From Lates calcarifer (taxonomy: Eukaryota > Chordata > Actinopteri > Centropomidae): a stretch of DNA of 64,000 nucleotides. The stretch is from assembly GCF_001640805.2 (NCBI RefSeq), contig NC_066844.1, positions 1,173,928 to 1,237,927 on the forward strand, written 5' to 3'. The notes beneath the pieces were generated by a model, which saw only the letters and a list, made by a program, of their open reading frames with translations, was not told the DNA's origin and did not search any database. This document shows positions 1-10,460 of the stretch, piece after piece. Made by a program: the position numbers and the translations under genes. Positions within the stretch are counted from its first letter, which is position 1, and the number at the start of each line of letters is the position of its first letter.

Positions 1-6
1 CAGATC

Positions 7-306
7 TCAACCCAGCTGAACACCTTCGGGACATTTTGGACCGACTACCTTCAGAAAACACTGCTTTAAAAATGCACCTTCTGAAAAACAGCCTACAATA
101 AAGCTGACTTTCACTGCTGCACCATTTTGTGCTGTAACTTTTGCAAAGATATTCTGCTGAGAATGCAGGCTGCGTTTTAATTCTTGGACCTTCTGTTGTT
201 GATCTCTGTGGCTAAGGTTAGCATACTTAGCTCTGTGCTCCGTGTCTAAGTGCCAATGTAAAGTGTTTTCCTTGGACTCTGCTGCTGCCTCGTAGCAAAG
301 AAGACA
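7..306 (-). pseudogene. hAT-superfamily transposase relic (GTF2IRD2/SCAND3-like), N-terminal part
   Basis: Read on the minus strand, about 99 codons are open without a start ATG. The frame runs from just inside a TAA at 309-307 to a TGA at 9-7. It begins with CLLC and a His-x4-His-like HLDTEH, which fits a BED-type zinc finger. It continues with KVQELKRSLHSQQNIF and ends with SEGAFLKQCFLKVVGPKCPE. This order (CxxC finger, 'LKR.L.SQQ.IF.KA', then 'F..GEF.K.C....CPE') is what I know from the domesticated and active hAT proteins of the GTF2IRD2/SCAND3 type. The N-terminus and the catalytic RNase-H core are absent; the core would lie beyond the left edge. The in-frame stops on both sides and the missing start mark it as a dead copy. 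A hAT identity is fairly secure, the exact subfamily is not. Confidence 0.7.
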
Positions 307-309
307 TTA

Positions 310-974
310 AACACAAACATGTATTTGCTTTCCCATCTCTCATTAAACTGCCTTCCCTCTGCATCAACTTTAAAAAAAAAAAAAAACACTGGAGGAAATA
401 GTTAATATTGAGACACTGCCACCCAGTGGCTTGAAGCTTTCATTGCACAGGAAACAACCGAGATGCATTCACATAAAATTAAGTAGCAGGTTGAATTTGG
501 CCTGTTTGACACATCTGGTCTGGTTAATGGTGACCATGTCAGGTTAGATTATTAATTCTGTCTAAGAGGCGGTGATATAACCTTAATTTACCAGAGAGCG
601 CTGTGTCATTTGGTTGACGTGAACCAATACGTGGTAGGAGACGTCACTCAATCACGCCATCTTGAATTCGTGGTTGTTGGGGTTGGTGGGGTTGCTCTGA
701 CTTTCTGAATTGGAAATCTGAGTTTGGCGGCGTTCCAGTTGAAACTTCAGACTAAAAACTCTGACTAGGATATTCCGACTTCCAAGTACATCTGGAACAC
801 ACCATAATGTCCTCATATGAGGGTCTCAGGAGACAAGGTGGGAAAATACAAAAAGTTTTCTGACATACTAGACTTTTCTTTGGGATAACCCAGATGCCAC
901 ATCGCTGTTCTTTGATTATATCACACCACAAGCCCTGTTTCATCGCCCCTGACATTCATATTCAGGCCTAACGC
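310..974. other. Non-coding stretch with poly-A run and a degraded 'cgactt' repeat
   Basis: No gene is supported here. A 16-base A-run lies at about 371-386. Around 430 is 'actgccacccagtggc', a motif often seen in fish repeats. From about 700 to 800 the words 'ttgaaacttcagac', 'ctctgactaggatattc' and 'cgacttccaagtac' resemble the fish MITE family whose end is seen better at 15702-15930; a short match recurs near 63225. Confidence 0.35.
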
Positions 975-1190
975 TGGAAATTTGTCGGCCGTGACAACAT
1001 TGTGTTGCAGTTCATGTCGCTGGACCTTAAACAGCTCCCTCCACCACCATCATCACCAGCTGAGGAAATATGTCTGGTGTTTCATCTCTCCAGTAGAGTC
1101 CAGAGACTTAGAGAATCAATGCCAAGCAGCAGTGAAGCTGTTCAGTCACCTTATTAACACCCTATATGTTGGTTTTTCCTTTAATGTGTG
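975..1190 (+). pseudogene. Tc1/mariner transposase 3' end relic
   Basis: The block around 1030-1175 holds 'ctccaccaccatcatcacc', then a stretch reading roughly SSPVESRDLENQCQAAVKL, then 'acaccctatatgttgg' followed by 'tttttcctttaatgtgtg'. In that order these are the C-terminal codons and 3' flank of a very common fish Tc1-like transposon ('SSRVQRLVESMPRCIEAV', 'acactttatgttgg'). Only the terminal part is left. The catalytic DDE core is not visible upstream, where unrelated repeat sequence lies. It is an old fragment and not functional. Confidence 0.6.
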
Positions 1191-2195
1191 TGTATAAGTG
1201 TGTATTAATCCGCTGCTGAAAATAGTCCCAAAAATACTCTGTCCTGTTTGAGTAACATTTCTAAAAACTTAAGACAGTTTTAGGAAATTGCCATTCCAAG
1301 TATTTCAGATCGATGTCTCCAGTTTGAAGAAAATAAAAAGAAAGTTTAGAGTTTTGAGAGTCAGAAAGTTTTGAGAGACTGACCAGTGCAGTGTTGGTTT
1401 ATTGTTTCTCATGGGATTTTTTTCCCAATAGAATTACAGACAGACTTCTCTCTCTACCAGGGGGACACTGTGACCAGCATCACAACACTGGTTCGTTTTG
1501 GTTCTTAGTCTTATGTTGAGACCTAAACTTATTAAATGTAAAGTAGTGGAGGTGATTTCAGATCATTCAGGACAAATCAGGGCACCCCTGTGCTTTTCTC
1601 ACATCTCAGCCAATTAACACAGTGCTCAAAAAATAACCAGTAACAGATACATCACACCAGTCCAATAATAACAGGCACATTAAAAATAATAACCCAGTCC
1701 AGTAATATGACCGGGGGTTATATTACAGCTCTGTGGACTCCAGTAAAATTACCAGTAAAATTAGGTCCTGCGTTGTATTCCATGGTTCTCTTGTTTCCAT
1801 GGTCCACACCGAGCCAAACGCCTCCTGAACTCAGGCGGCCGTGGCCAATAAAACCATGAGAGTGTCAACCGTCCTCTCTGCCCTTGCTGCTGCTGCTGCT
1901 CCCATGAGCCTCAGCAGCGGCGGTGGGGGGGCTGCCATCATCTTTAGGTGAGGAGGAGTGCCATAACTGTCTCCTGTTTGACAGCAGCTTAATTAATGAC
2001 ACACGGTCTAGATTACAGTTTACAAGCCAGAGGTGACGGTGTACTCTCTATTTATGTTTCATCCACATGAGCCGTGGTGGTGGTGGTGGTGGGTCACATG
2101 ACTCCAGCACAGGGAGCACGCCCAGGTCTGCCTCACGACTTTGACCAGGTGCCTTGAAAAATCACAGTCTGTCGCCGTGATTACATGCACTTTAT
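1190..2195. other. Non-coding stretch, no gene seen
   Basis: No convincing exon or element is visible. There is a (GCT)-rich patch at about 1885-1900 followed by GCGGCGG and a G-run, and a (GGT)n tract at about 2071-2092. The remainder is AT-rich single-copy-looking sequence. Confidence 0.4.
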
Positions 2196-2204
2196 TTAAT
2201 TTTT

Positions 2205-2470
2205 AATGTGCTTTTTAACCTTCAGGTTAATGAAATTACGCTCAGGCCCGGTGCCAGGTGCCGTCACATACGGGCCAATTTCAAGGACTTTGTCAAAGTA
2301 ACTCGCCGACTCGTGGCGCGTCCCCGCCCCCCCATCCCTCCCCCACCGGCACCTGCCGAGACACAAACCCGCAAACAGGATATGAGGTCACAGCATGATG
2401 TATATCGCCATGCCAACCCTCAATGGGCGGGCCTCTGGACGTCACAGCCACAAATAAATCTCTCCCCGGT
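2205..2470. promoter_or_regulatory. Candidate conserved non-coding block
   Basis: This GC-richer segment has no recognised repeat and contains irregular, non-low-complexity words such as 'ttaatgaaattacgctcag' and 'ggtgccgtcacatacgggcc'. The plus-strand 112-codon frame over it is proline-rich only where the DNA is C-rich, so coding is unlikely. The regulatory call is inference from composition alone. Confidence 0.22.
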
Positions 2471-2569
2471 TGATCATCTGTTGGTGTGTGTGTGTCTTTG
2501 TATGAGAGTGTGTGGATGTTTGTGTGAGTTTTTTAAGCATAAATAAAGATACAAAGAAGATTATAGAGC

Positions 2570-2598
<29 letters not shown>
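2570..2598. repeat. (CA)n microsatellite
   Basis: About fourteen uninterrupted CA units. Confidence 0.95.
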
Positions 2599-2599
<1 letters not shown>

Positions 2600-2601
<2 letters not shown>

Positions 2602-3980
2602 GCACTGCGTGACTATATTGCTCTATAGTCGCATCCGTCCTTCGGATTCCACTGTTGTCAACAAAATAGATTACATCAAAAGCTGTTTGTTTCTGTACGG
2701 TAAAATGCAACCCTATGCATCCTCGCTGCATTCATCACCACAGTGTCACTAGTCAGATAACAGCATACATAATCAATAGGGTGTTTCTTTTATTATCAAG
2801 GAAACAGAGATACAGCAAAAGAAAATATAATAGGATTTTCCCCTGTTGCATGACAAAGACGGAGGTGGGTGGATCTGAGCCGGCAGTTCACAACAAGGTT
2901 CAAACCCCACAGTCAGACTTTACTTTGAATAAGGAAAAGACACTTAATCTGTATGTAAATCTGATGAAATAGCTTCACATTATTGACTGCTGGTTCATAT
3001 GTAGTGTCCTTCATGATGTCTGAATCCTGTGTTTTACTCAGCAGTTGGTGGAGAACAAAACAGCTAAAAGGAGATTGAATGTTCGTCCACAACTAGCAAA
3101 ATCAAGTGGGTATCTTTTAAATGTACGGTCTTTCTTGACACCTAGTCTTGGTTACAATAATTTAGACAGAAGAGGTGTAGAGAAAATCATATTTTGCTGG
3201 AGGTCTGACCACGTAAAGCCAAACCATTTGCATACAACAGATGTACAGTAGCTCCCCTTCCTCCTCGTCAGAGGTCAATGAGCTGCTCTGGCTTCCCACC
3301 ATTGTCGTGGTGAGAAAAGACTAGATTGCTATATCGTTGCTATTGTGGTCTGAATTTTTTGTGTTAAAATTATTAACACAGAGGTATTATTGTGAACGAT
3401 AGGAGTGCTATGTCCTCCTGTAAAAAAATCAGCCTGTAGTTTGTCTGTGCAGCTTATTAGGACCCGTATTAGGTTTTATCGTAAAGTGACCTCTGGTGGC
3501 CGTAGTGATTATGACGGGAGTAAAGTCAGGCGACGTGGTATAAAGAGTGACAATCCAAGAAGGATTGAATCGAGGGCAGCTGGATGTAGTTGTAGACTAC
3601 TTAAAGATGTTTCCCTTCTCAACCAAAACACAGTGAAATGTTACCGACCGACAGTAAACGCTGGTTTACCCTCGATGAAGAGAATATTTCCTCAGTGTTA
3701 TCCGTGTAGCTTTACTGTTTGAAATGGTGGTGTTGATCGTTGCTGTGCAGGGCGCTGATAAATGAGACTCAGGTTTCGGCCAACATGGCTGGTCCAGACA
3801 GAGCTGGTGTTATGTTCCACCAAGTGGAAAAAACTCTGGCAGTAAGTGTTTATTGCCCTTGAGGGAGTTTTCCACCCACTTGCATCCATCTCCAATTAAT
3901 TGTCTAGTTTATTTACACCTTGCTGTGCCAGCCAAATGAGAGTTTGCGTTGAAGGGAATAAATGTTTCCCTCTTTACCTC
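2600..3980. other. Non-coding stretch, no gene seen
   Basis: No exon-like pattern is recognised. Near 2895 is 'ggttcaaacccc', which resembles an RNA polymerase III B box, preceded by 'cacaacaa'. This could be a very degraded tRNA-derived SINE, but no A box can be placed. Frames of 60-105 codons around 3045-3722 have no protein-family signature. Confidence 0.35.
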
Positions 3981-3984
3981 CTTG

Positions 3985-4165
3985 ATATCACTTCCTTTCT
4001 CTCCGTCTTTATGTCTGGCTCCTGCTGTTTTTCACTCTCTCACTGTGTCTTTCTTTCTCTCGTTTTTTTTCTCTTCTCTGTCTTTCCCTCCACTTTTCAC
4101 TTTTACCCTTCGCTCCCTCTATCCCTTCATCTCTCCCTCTGTCTCCACTACTCAGGAACACCGAA
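3985..4165. repeat. Pyrimidine-rich tract
   Basis: The plus strand is overwhelmingly C and T with irregular 'ctctct', 'tttctttc' and 'ccctct' words. Frames across it give Ser/Phe/Leu-rich chance peptides. Similar tracts recur near 19.6, 37.8, 39.5 and 48.6 kb. Confidence 0.75.
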
Positions 4166-4364
4166 ATGAAAATAATTGGCGAGGTGTCTAAAATGCAAAT
4201 TGTTTGGGTTAGCCAATTATCCCAACATATGCTGTTTGAAGTGTCACGATTTCCTTTTTCTTTTTCTTTTTTTGTGGTTTTTCCAGCTTTATGTACGAGA
4301 CAGAAAATACAGGCTTTAGAGCTGGTTTGGATTATCAGTAAAGAGGTTTTTTAAATTTCTGTGG

Positions 4365-4490
4365 CAGATGTAATGGTGTCTCATAATGGCGCCTCATGCC
4401 TGACAGCTGATGGACAATACTAAACATCTGTGTTCTGCTTGTAATTAGATGGTTGTGAATCTATTCAGTGTGCAGTGCTCTTGTGTTAAG
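4365..4490. promoter_or_regulatory. Candidate conserved non-coding block
   Basis: A complex single-copy segment with 'cataatggcgcctcatgcc', a CAGCTG E-box and 'taattag', a homeodomain-type core. It is not in any repeat family seen in the window. The regulatory call is inference. Confidence 0.25.
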
Positions 4491-4817
4491 TGGCTTACAT
4501 GCATACACAGACACACACAGACACACACAAACATGCATTTTTACAGTTTTTATGTCTTTAAAAACAGTTTGATCAGCTCCACATTGTCAGCCAAATAAAA
4601 ACACATCTGTGACGTCCAAATAAGACAATCAAATCATGTTTTTAATGCTGTAATTCTCTACCACATTAGCATGAAAACACTGGCCATTGGTTTATCAGGA
4701 GCTGATGGAAACAGAACTGAAACAAGATCATGAACCAGTCCAGATGATTCTTGTCTTAAACCAGTGGGTAGTTGATTTTTTGGTCATTCGTGATACAGAG
4801 CAACATTGGCCTGACTT

Positions 4818-5448
4818 ATGGTGCTCCAGGTTTGAGGCTGTGGTTCTCAGCTGGACAACAGTGGTTTGATCCCTCTGGGTGGGAGAAGACTTTCTGCCTC
4901 AAGTGAAGGACTTGAAGTATCTTGAGGTCTTGTTCACGAGGGAGATGGAGCAGGAGATCGACAGGTGGATTGGTGCAGCGTCAGCAGTAATGCAGACGTT
5001 GTCCTGGACCACTGTGGTGAAGAGGGAACTGAGCTGGAAGGCAAAGCTCCCGATTCACCAGTCGTTCTACGTTCCAACCCTCACCTATGGTCACGAGCTT
5101 TGAGCAGTGATTGAAAAACGAGACTGTGGATACAAGTGGCCGAATCAGTTTCTTCCACAGGGTGTCTGGCTCAGCCTTAGAGACAGGAAGTCTCTAAGGC
5201 TGAGCCTGAGAACAGGAAGACTGGTTCGGAAGTCTGATCAGGACCCTTCTGGGCGCCTTCCTTTGGAGGTTTTCTGGGCACGTCCAACTGGGGGGAGACC
5301 CTGAGGTAGACCCAGAACTCTCTGGAGGAATTATATATCCCATCTGGTCTGGGTAACGCCTCAGGATCTCCCAGAAGGAGCTGGAAAGTGTCTGGAATAC
5401 CCTGCTTAGCCTGCTGCCACCGTGACCCAACCCGAAGGAAAGGGATGG
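4818..5448 (+). pseudogene. Non-LTR retrotransposon 3' end (RTE-like, Rex3/Expander type)
   Basis: The broken frames read FEAVVLSW, then GEDFLPQVKDLKYLEVLFTRE, then EIDRWIGAASAVMQ, then KRELSWKAKLPI and YVPTLTYGHEL, with a stop where the family has Trp. These match the C-terminal part of the reverse transcriptase ORF of a fish LINE I know as 'LKYLGVLFTSEG..EIDRRIGAASAVM..YVPTLTYGHELWV'. The 3' part keeps 'gctgctgccaccgtgaccc' and ends in 'gggatggatggac', as in the family. The polymerase core and endonuclease are missing (5' truncation), and there are stops and frameshifts. The clade assignment is from memory. An abnormal palindrome lies at 5168-5206. Confidence 0.8.
5168..5206. repeat. Perfect 17-bp inverted repeat with 5-base loop inside the LINE
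   Basis: The left arm (5168-5184, beginning ggctcagcc) is exactly reverse-complementary to the right arm (5190-5206), with loop aggaa. The LINE family normally does not continue with the right-arm sequence at this point. The left arm is the element's own sequence and the right arm appears to be a local inverted copy. Confidence 0.85.
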
Positions 5449-5464
5449 ATGGACTCCGGTGTTC

Positions 5465-5590
5465 TTCGTCATCTGAGCTCCTTACACTTTGTCTTAGTGA
5501 ACAGATTTCATGCTCACTTGGAGATTGTCTTTCCAGAAATTGCTTTGGATAAAAGTATCTGCCAAATGAGTAGATTAGCATTCATTTGGA
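5465..5590 (+). mobile_element. SINE/L2-type 3' tail
   Basis: The words 'ttgctttggataaaag' and 'tatctgccaaatgag' match the conserved 3' tail shared by several fish SINEs and their partner L2-clade LINEs ('gctttggataaaagcgtctgctaaatga'). No tRNA-like head is recognisable upstream, because the RTE fragment abuts it. Only the tail can be supported. Confidence 0.6.
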
Positions 5591-5604
5591 GTCACCTGAC
5601 TCCT

Positions 5605-5720
5605 ATAAGTCCAGTATTCCCTCTGTTTTAGCTCTGTGTTTGGTCTCCACCACCTCCTGAGGGAAATCTCTGGCTCTTCAGCTACTAAATGCTCCACTGT
5701 GTTTTTTACAGCTTAAAACA
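5605..5720 (+). repeat. Common fish interspersed repeat fragment ('ggtctccacca')
   Basis: It contains 'tagctctgtgtttggtctcc', 'gagggaaatctctggctctt' and 'ctactaaatgctccactgtg', a string of words I recognise from a frequent percomorph repeat. A second shorter piece lies at about 49763-49795. The class is unknown. Confidence 0.5.
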
Positions 5721-6320
5721 ACCACAACTGGTAACTGGTGAGTTTATCTCTATTGGTTGTAGAAAATGATGCATTTGATGTTCAAAAATCAAAAGGATAG
5801 ATGTATTATGGTGATGTATGTGTTCAAAAAGACAGTCTTAGTTTGGGTAATTTGGGTAATTAAACTGACATTGACATAAAAAACAACCCTGTACTTGTTG
5901 GTTTCTACTCGTGGCTACTGGTTAATTATTGCATTGGTGTTTGCCTCAGTGATTTTTAGTGTGAGATAATATTGATTGTGCAGCTTTAATGTGAGAATTC
6001 AATAGTAAAACCATCTAAAAAATAAACAAGAGCCACTTCAGCATCACACACAGTCGTTTCTTTTAATCTCGAGGAGCTTTTCATCTTGGAAATGTGCTGC
6101 TGATGTTCGCTCCAGTTTGTTTCTTTCATTTTAAGAAAGCCTGCCTTCTCTTAAAAGATTTATTTTTTATCTCCTGAAGAGTTTTTACTCATTTATTTAG
6201 CAGGCTATATTATCCTGGAAATTTCCATTTGAAGGCCTTGCAAAACTGCAGTTCATGTTGAAGCTCCGTCTTAGTTTAAAAATCTTTCCTGAAAGATATA
6301 AACATTAACTTTCATTATAA
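5720..6320. other. AT-rich non-coding stretch, no gene seen
   Basis: A-rich and T-rich single-copy sequence without an exon-like frame or a recognised element. Confidence 0.4.
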
Positions 6321-6321
6321 G

Positions 6322-6440
6322 TCTATAAGCTGAGGAGTTCCCTTTATTGGAAAGAGACACGTATTACAACCAGACAGTGCTTAATCTTGATATCAGCCCA
6401 GTGATCCTCTATGGCTGATGAGGGCCTCTTATTAAATTCT
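6322..6440 (+). repeat. Local direct repeat, copy 1
   Basis: This shares a colinear series of words with 6678-6793: 'gtctat(a/g)agctgagg', 'gcttaat', 'atagcagcc(c/g)agtgatcctct' and 'ttattaaat'. Identity is moderate with small gaps. It is not part of a mobile family I recognise. Confidence 0.6.
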
Positions 6441-6677
6441 CTGTGGCTGAAACCAGACTGTACATTAGTCTCACACGGTTCCTGATACGAGGACAGAGTT
6501 TTTCAAGGAAACCAAAGCAGGAATTGGTCAATGATCCACCTCAGAAAATGTTGGCTTCAACAGCAGAAACCTCTTTTTCTCTGAGATTAGGTTCTCAAAC
6601 CTGAGTTTTTATCACTCTGTTTTTTAAACTACAGGCCCCAAGACTCCGACTCAGGCCCCAAGAGTCCTACATTTAAA

Positions 6678-6793
6678 GTCTATGAGCTGAGGCAGCCCAT
6701 TTAATGGACTGAGGTGTGATTACATCCTGGAGAGCTTAATTTAGATAGCAGCCGAGTGATCCTCTACGCCTGTTGGGGGGCTGTTATTAAATC
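6678..6793 (+). repeat. Local direct repeat, copy 2
   Basis: Partner of 6322-6440, in the same orientation and about 240 bp downstream. The best-preserved core is 'gagtgatcctcta', with 'ctgttattaaatc' nearby. Confidence 0.6.
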
Positions 6794-6963
6794 TATGCAG
6801 AAATCGATGTAGAAGAGTCCACTGCTCCGACAAAGCAACGGCAACAGTGATTTATAACGTGTTTGGGTAAACTATCGATTTATAATGTGGTGGAAGCCAT
6901 TGATGTTGTTTTTCCTATTAGATGAGAGTAAACACAGCTCGCCGTGAGTAATGGGTTGTGACC

Positions 6964-6993
6964 TCCCTCCTCCTCCTCCTCCTCCTCCTCCTC
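6964..6993. repeat. (TCC)n microsatellite
   Basis: About ten CTC/TCC units, which create chance Leu-rich or Arg-rich frames on the two strands. Confidence 0.9.
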
Positions 6994-7225
6994 ACACATT
7001 TAATCTCAGAGAAATATGTACACACCCTTACAGTACATAAAGACAAAGGCAGAAATAACGGGGAGTTTAATTTAAAATGTAAAGAAGGAAAAAGGCGGCG
7101 TGTACCACACACACACAAAACACCCCTGAAAACATGTCGACCCAGCCATGCATTTACACTGCAGCATAAGGCTCCATCCACACTCATACTCATCACTCTT
7201 GCTATCTGCTTGTTAATGTTTTAAT

Positions 7226-7335
7226 CAAGTTTTAATGGCTGCAGCTGATAAGTTTCACATTTTAAACAAAGTTTGACACCAGCAGATGCTAGCTAACCTA
7301 GCTAACATTAGCACCTGCTAGTAAAAGCAGGTACT
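7226..7335 (+). repeat. 'Gctagctaacc' dispersed repeat, copy 1
   Basis: Contains 'gctgcagctgataagttt', 'aaagtttgaca' and 'ctaacattagcacctgctag'. A related copy lies at 7500-7605, and an inverted copy lies at about 55572-55660 ('agcacccgctagtgtcaaac'). The class is unknown and the sequence is rich in the palindromic words gctaac/gttagc. Confidence 0.55.
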
Positions 7336-7499
7336 CCTGATATAAGCTGTAGGTTTTATAGGGTGTTTCAATCCTTTTCTCCCCCAAAATACCGAAAATA
7401 GTTCGCTATGATTGTCTGTTTTCACCTTAGCTGGGCAAAGAAACTAGCAAAGGCCAGCTTTATTCACCTTAACTGGTGCTAATGGGTGCTGAACGTTAC

Positions 7500-7605
7500 T
7501 TAGCATTTTTAAACGCATGCGAATAAAGAAAAACAAAGTTTGACGGGTGCTAGCATTAGCCAGCTCACCTAGCTAAAGTTAGCACCTGCTAGCCAAAAAT
7601 AGCAA
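7500..7605 (+). repeat. 'Gctagctaacc' dispersed repeat, copy 2
   Basis: Contains 'aaagtttgacgggtgctag' and 'agctaaagttagcacctgct', aligned with the copy at 7226-7335 in the same orientation. The 165 bp between the two copies carry no gene. Confidence 0.5.
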
Positions 7606-7963
7606 GCTAAGGTCATATATAACACATGTTGTGTTTGTTTCTGTCAAAGCTCAAAGGAAATATTTGATATTGTTTTATTAGCTTGATTCTTAATTAGATT
7701 TCTTATTCTAATTTTATTAGAGTTGCTCATAAACTAATTTTGAAAACGTTTGTAAATGTCTGCTACAGAAAATAACTTTAATTAATTTGAGTGTGCTCTG
7801 TCTTTTTGAGCAGTTTTACAACAGTTTATTTATAAGGTGCTCATGTTCATATTAAACGTCCTTATTTGGGTTAATGTTTTCTGATTCATTTCATTTCACA
7901 CATGTGCCTTAAAAGTAACACAACTACTTCCCTGTCATAAATATAACCATCTACACACAGGCA

Positions 7964-8000
7964 GACACACACAGACACACACACACACACACACACACAC
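7964..8000. repeat. (CA)n microsatellite, slightly interrupted
   Basis: 'cagacacacacagac' is followed by a pure CA tract to position 8000. Confidence 0.95.
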
Positions 8001-8107
8001 TTGGTCATTAGTGAAATGAAAACACCCCCATTTCCACTTGAAGTGTGATAACAGCAGAATTATTTCTTTCATCATTGACTAACAGAAATAACATTTAAAT
8101 GCTGATG

Positions 8108-8108
<1 letters not shown>

Positions 8109-8155
<47 letters not shown>
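8109..8155. repeat. (CA)n microsatellite
   Basis: About 23 pure CA units. Shorter, interrupted CA runs follow at about 8301-8316, 8335-8347 and 8365-8381. Confidence 0.95.
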
Positions 8156-8156
<1 letters not shown>

Positions 8157-8539
8157 CAGTGGGGGTGATGGTCTGTGGAATATTACTTTCTTCACCACTG
8201 ACTGGGTGGATTAAAACTAGCTGAATGACCTCCATAACCATCACAGCTAGCTTAGAGACAAACCCATCACAGTAAACTGTGGAACAGCCTCTGATAAACA
8301 CTCACACACACACACATCCATCTGCTTAACACGTGCACACACACACTGATTTGAACGCACAAACAGACACACACACACACAGATAAGTCTTCTCTTCTTA
8401 TGTTCACGGTGAATTCAGTTTCTGGAAACAAGATGATCAGAGGTCAGTGTTGATTGAGCTCATTTAGACACACTCTGTCTTATCGTGTGTTTCTGTGTTT
8501 GTCTTTGTTTGGCAACAAATTTCAAACTAAAGACCAGTT

Positions 8540-8785
8540 TTTTGGGGACAATAGTCGAGTCCCCTGTCTGGAAAAATCTGAGTTCTGGGTCAGTGGTCTT
8601 TGTTAGAGTCAGGGTGAGTCTCCAGGAAAGGTCTTAGGTGCTAGAGTCAAAGGTAACTGACTTCTAGAGTTCTAGAGACTGGTTGGAGAGCCCCAGGTAT
8701 TTAAGCTTTTGGAGGTGCTCCACCTCCTTTTTGGATAAAAGTAAGAAACCCAAAAAAAACTCCAGTTGCCTTCAACTCCAGCACT
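8540..8785 (-). mobile_element. Degraded Penelope-like element tail (tentative)
   Basis: The words 'gtatttaagcttttgga', 'ctttttggataaaagtaag' and 'aaactccagttgccttcaac' parallel the terminal region of the Penelope-like element at 36801-37403, whose minus-strand end reads 'aaaagaagtccagttgcctt'. It is heavily decayed and no codons can be read. Confidence 0.4.
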
Positions 8786-8789
8786 TAAG

Positions 8790-9385
8790 ACAATCAAGTC
8801 TTCTGTCACAGCTGGTTTGGCTTTAAGAGGTCAGACGTCCAACACAAGAAAACAGTCGCAGCTAAAGGTGGTAACACAACCAATGATGTATGATGGAAGT
8901 CAGACGTCAGGTTAGGACCAAAGTTTACTCGCTGCGGCTATTACCTTCAGTAATTCAGCGTCATGGCTAAAACATGTTTTATCCAGCGTGTCACCAACAT
9001 ACAACAGATCACTGAGAGCTGCAAAAAACCATTGTACCAAGTATTAGGGAGTAGTAATATCAATAAACTCCAGCAGACAAAGACAGACTGACTTTAGTCC
9101 CCCAGGATCAATATTTTATACAATAAAATGCTCCTTCTCATCCTTAAAAAGCTCTCTGTGTTAGCCCTCGTTGACCATACTACCACTGTTACCAGGTTAA
9201 CTCATCCAACTGTTAATCCTTTTATTTCCTGACTTGCCGACTCAGCGTTTTAAAAACAAAATCCACCTGAGTTTATCCAGGTAATAAGAATTTATCCTTA
9301 TTTATTTTTGCATTCGAATCCATATTTCCTGCTTCACTTCCTTCACTTGTTGCTGAGTAAAAATACAGCTCGATCAGCCTGTCAC
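8790..9385. other. Non-coding stretch, no gene seen
   Basis: No recognised element or exon-like frame. AT-rich, single-copy in appearance. Confidence 0.4.
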
Positions 9386-10050
9386 CCACTGCCTGATTAC
9401 TGTTTGGATCATGTCACAGGTTCGTTTCCTCTGGGACTCAGTCTGTCTGTCTCTGCCTAATCCCCCCCTCACCGTCCTCATCCTGTCTCCCCATTGGTCG
9501 GCCCGTAGGGACTGCAGCTCGACGACAAACGGTAAAATGACAAATTCCTCTTTAGCCCACAGCTGGAGAATAGTCTGAGACGTGTTTGTGTGTGGTTGTT
9601 GTTGTTGTGTTTCTGGATTTGCATGTTTCAGTATCAGTCGCTCTGTCACTCGCAGTCTGATTGCTATTTTGATCATGTCAATTCCCCAGACGCTGTGTTC
9701 GTCTGTCTGTCCCTGAAACAAACCTCACGTCACTCCCTCCCTCCCTGGTCTCTGGAGTCTTTTTCATCCTGTCTTTCTCTGCTAGAATCTCCATCCTCTG
9801 TCAGTCTCACAGTATTAAACAGATCACATTTATGGCAGACGTAAACAACAACCTCTGCTCATCTGTTGACCTGTTTACACTTTTAGCTCGTCTGATCATT
9901 TAATTCTCTACCCCAGGGAAAGAAAGACATAATCAAAGGTTCATTAAAGAATTTGATTGATTAAAAATGCAACTGGAGTTTATTTTGTCAAGTAACAGCA
10001 GAATCTCTTCAGAATAAAAACTCTCAACAAGCTCAAGAATGAGTGGCGCA

Positions 10051-10200
10051 GGAACAAGTCCTAAAACCAGGAAGTAAGTTAGCATGTTAGCATGTTAGCT
10101 CTTCCTGTTGTCAGTGTGTTTCTGGTTAAATGTCTGAAATAAGGTCTGTGGTTTTAACACAAGCTCAAGACATTTTCAGGTTTTATTCTCTGACATAAAA
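10051..10200 (-). repeat. Family B dispersed repeat, partial copy
   Basis: Contains 'cctaaaaccaggaagtaag', 'gtgtttctggttaaatgtct' and 'aagctcaagacattttcagg', matching the full copies at 21371-21598, 34999-35270, 47580-47838 and 59868-60143. This copy stops after 'gacataaaa'. Confidence 0.8.
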
Positions 10201-10291
10201 TCTTTTATTTTGTAAGTGAAATCACTAAAGAGGAATTGACCACAGATGGAAATATTCCTCAGGTATGTTTACAATCTAATTGTTGATTTTT

Positions 10292-10460
10292 CTGTCAGTT
10301 TCCTGGATAACAGAGATGAACACTGGTTTTTAATGACTTCCTCTTTTTAACTGATCTGCAGTTCAGTGTTCCTCTGAACTCTCTGGTCTGATTCCAGCAG
10401 TTTAAGCTGCTGACTATCACTCAGTTAGAGGGAGATCCAACCTGAACAACCAACAGGTGT
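10292..10460 (+). repeat. Family H dispersed repeat, copy 1
   Basis: The words 'cagtttcctggat', 'tctggtctgattccagcagt' and 'agagggagatccaacctgaa' recur in inverse orientation at 61232-61385. The two copies are about 51 kb apart. 'cagcagtttaagctgctg' inside is a short palindrome. The class is unknown. Confidence 0.7.

Noticed and set aside
4..60. Plus-strand reading DLNPAEHLRDILDR, resembling a Tc1 'DLNPIEHLW' motif
   Set aside because: The minus strand of the same bases continues a 99-codon frame that fits hAT transposase over its whole length; the Tc1-like reading is short and has no Tc1 continuation.
2870..2915. Pol III B-box-like 'ggttcaaacccc', possible tRNA or SINE head
   Set aside because: No A box at a suitable distance, no cloverleaf, and no A-rich or known SINE tail downstream.
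8095..8301. Frames ending in (Cys-Val)n or (His-Thr)n at CA/TG tracts here and at 30.5, 34.7 and 35.4 kb
   Set aside because: Direct translations of microsatellites, not genes.
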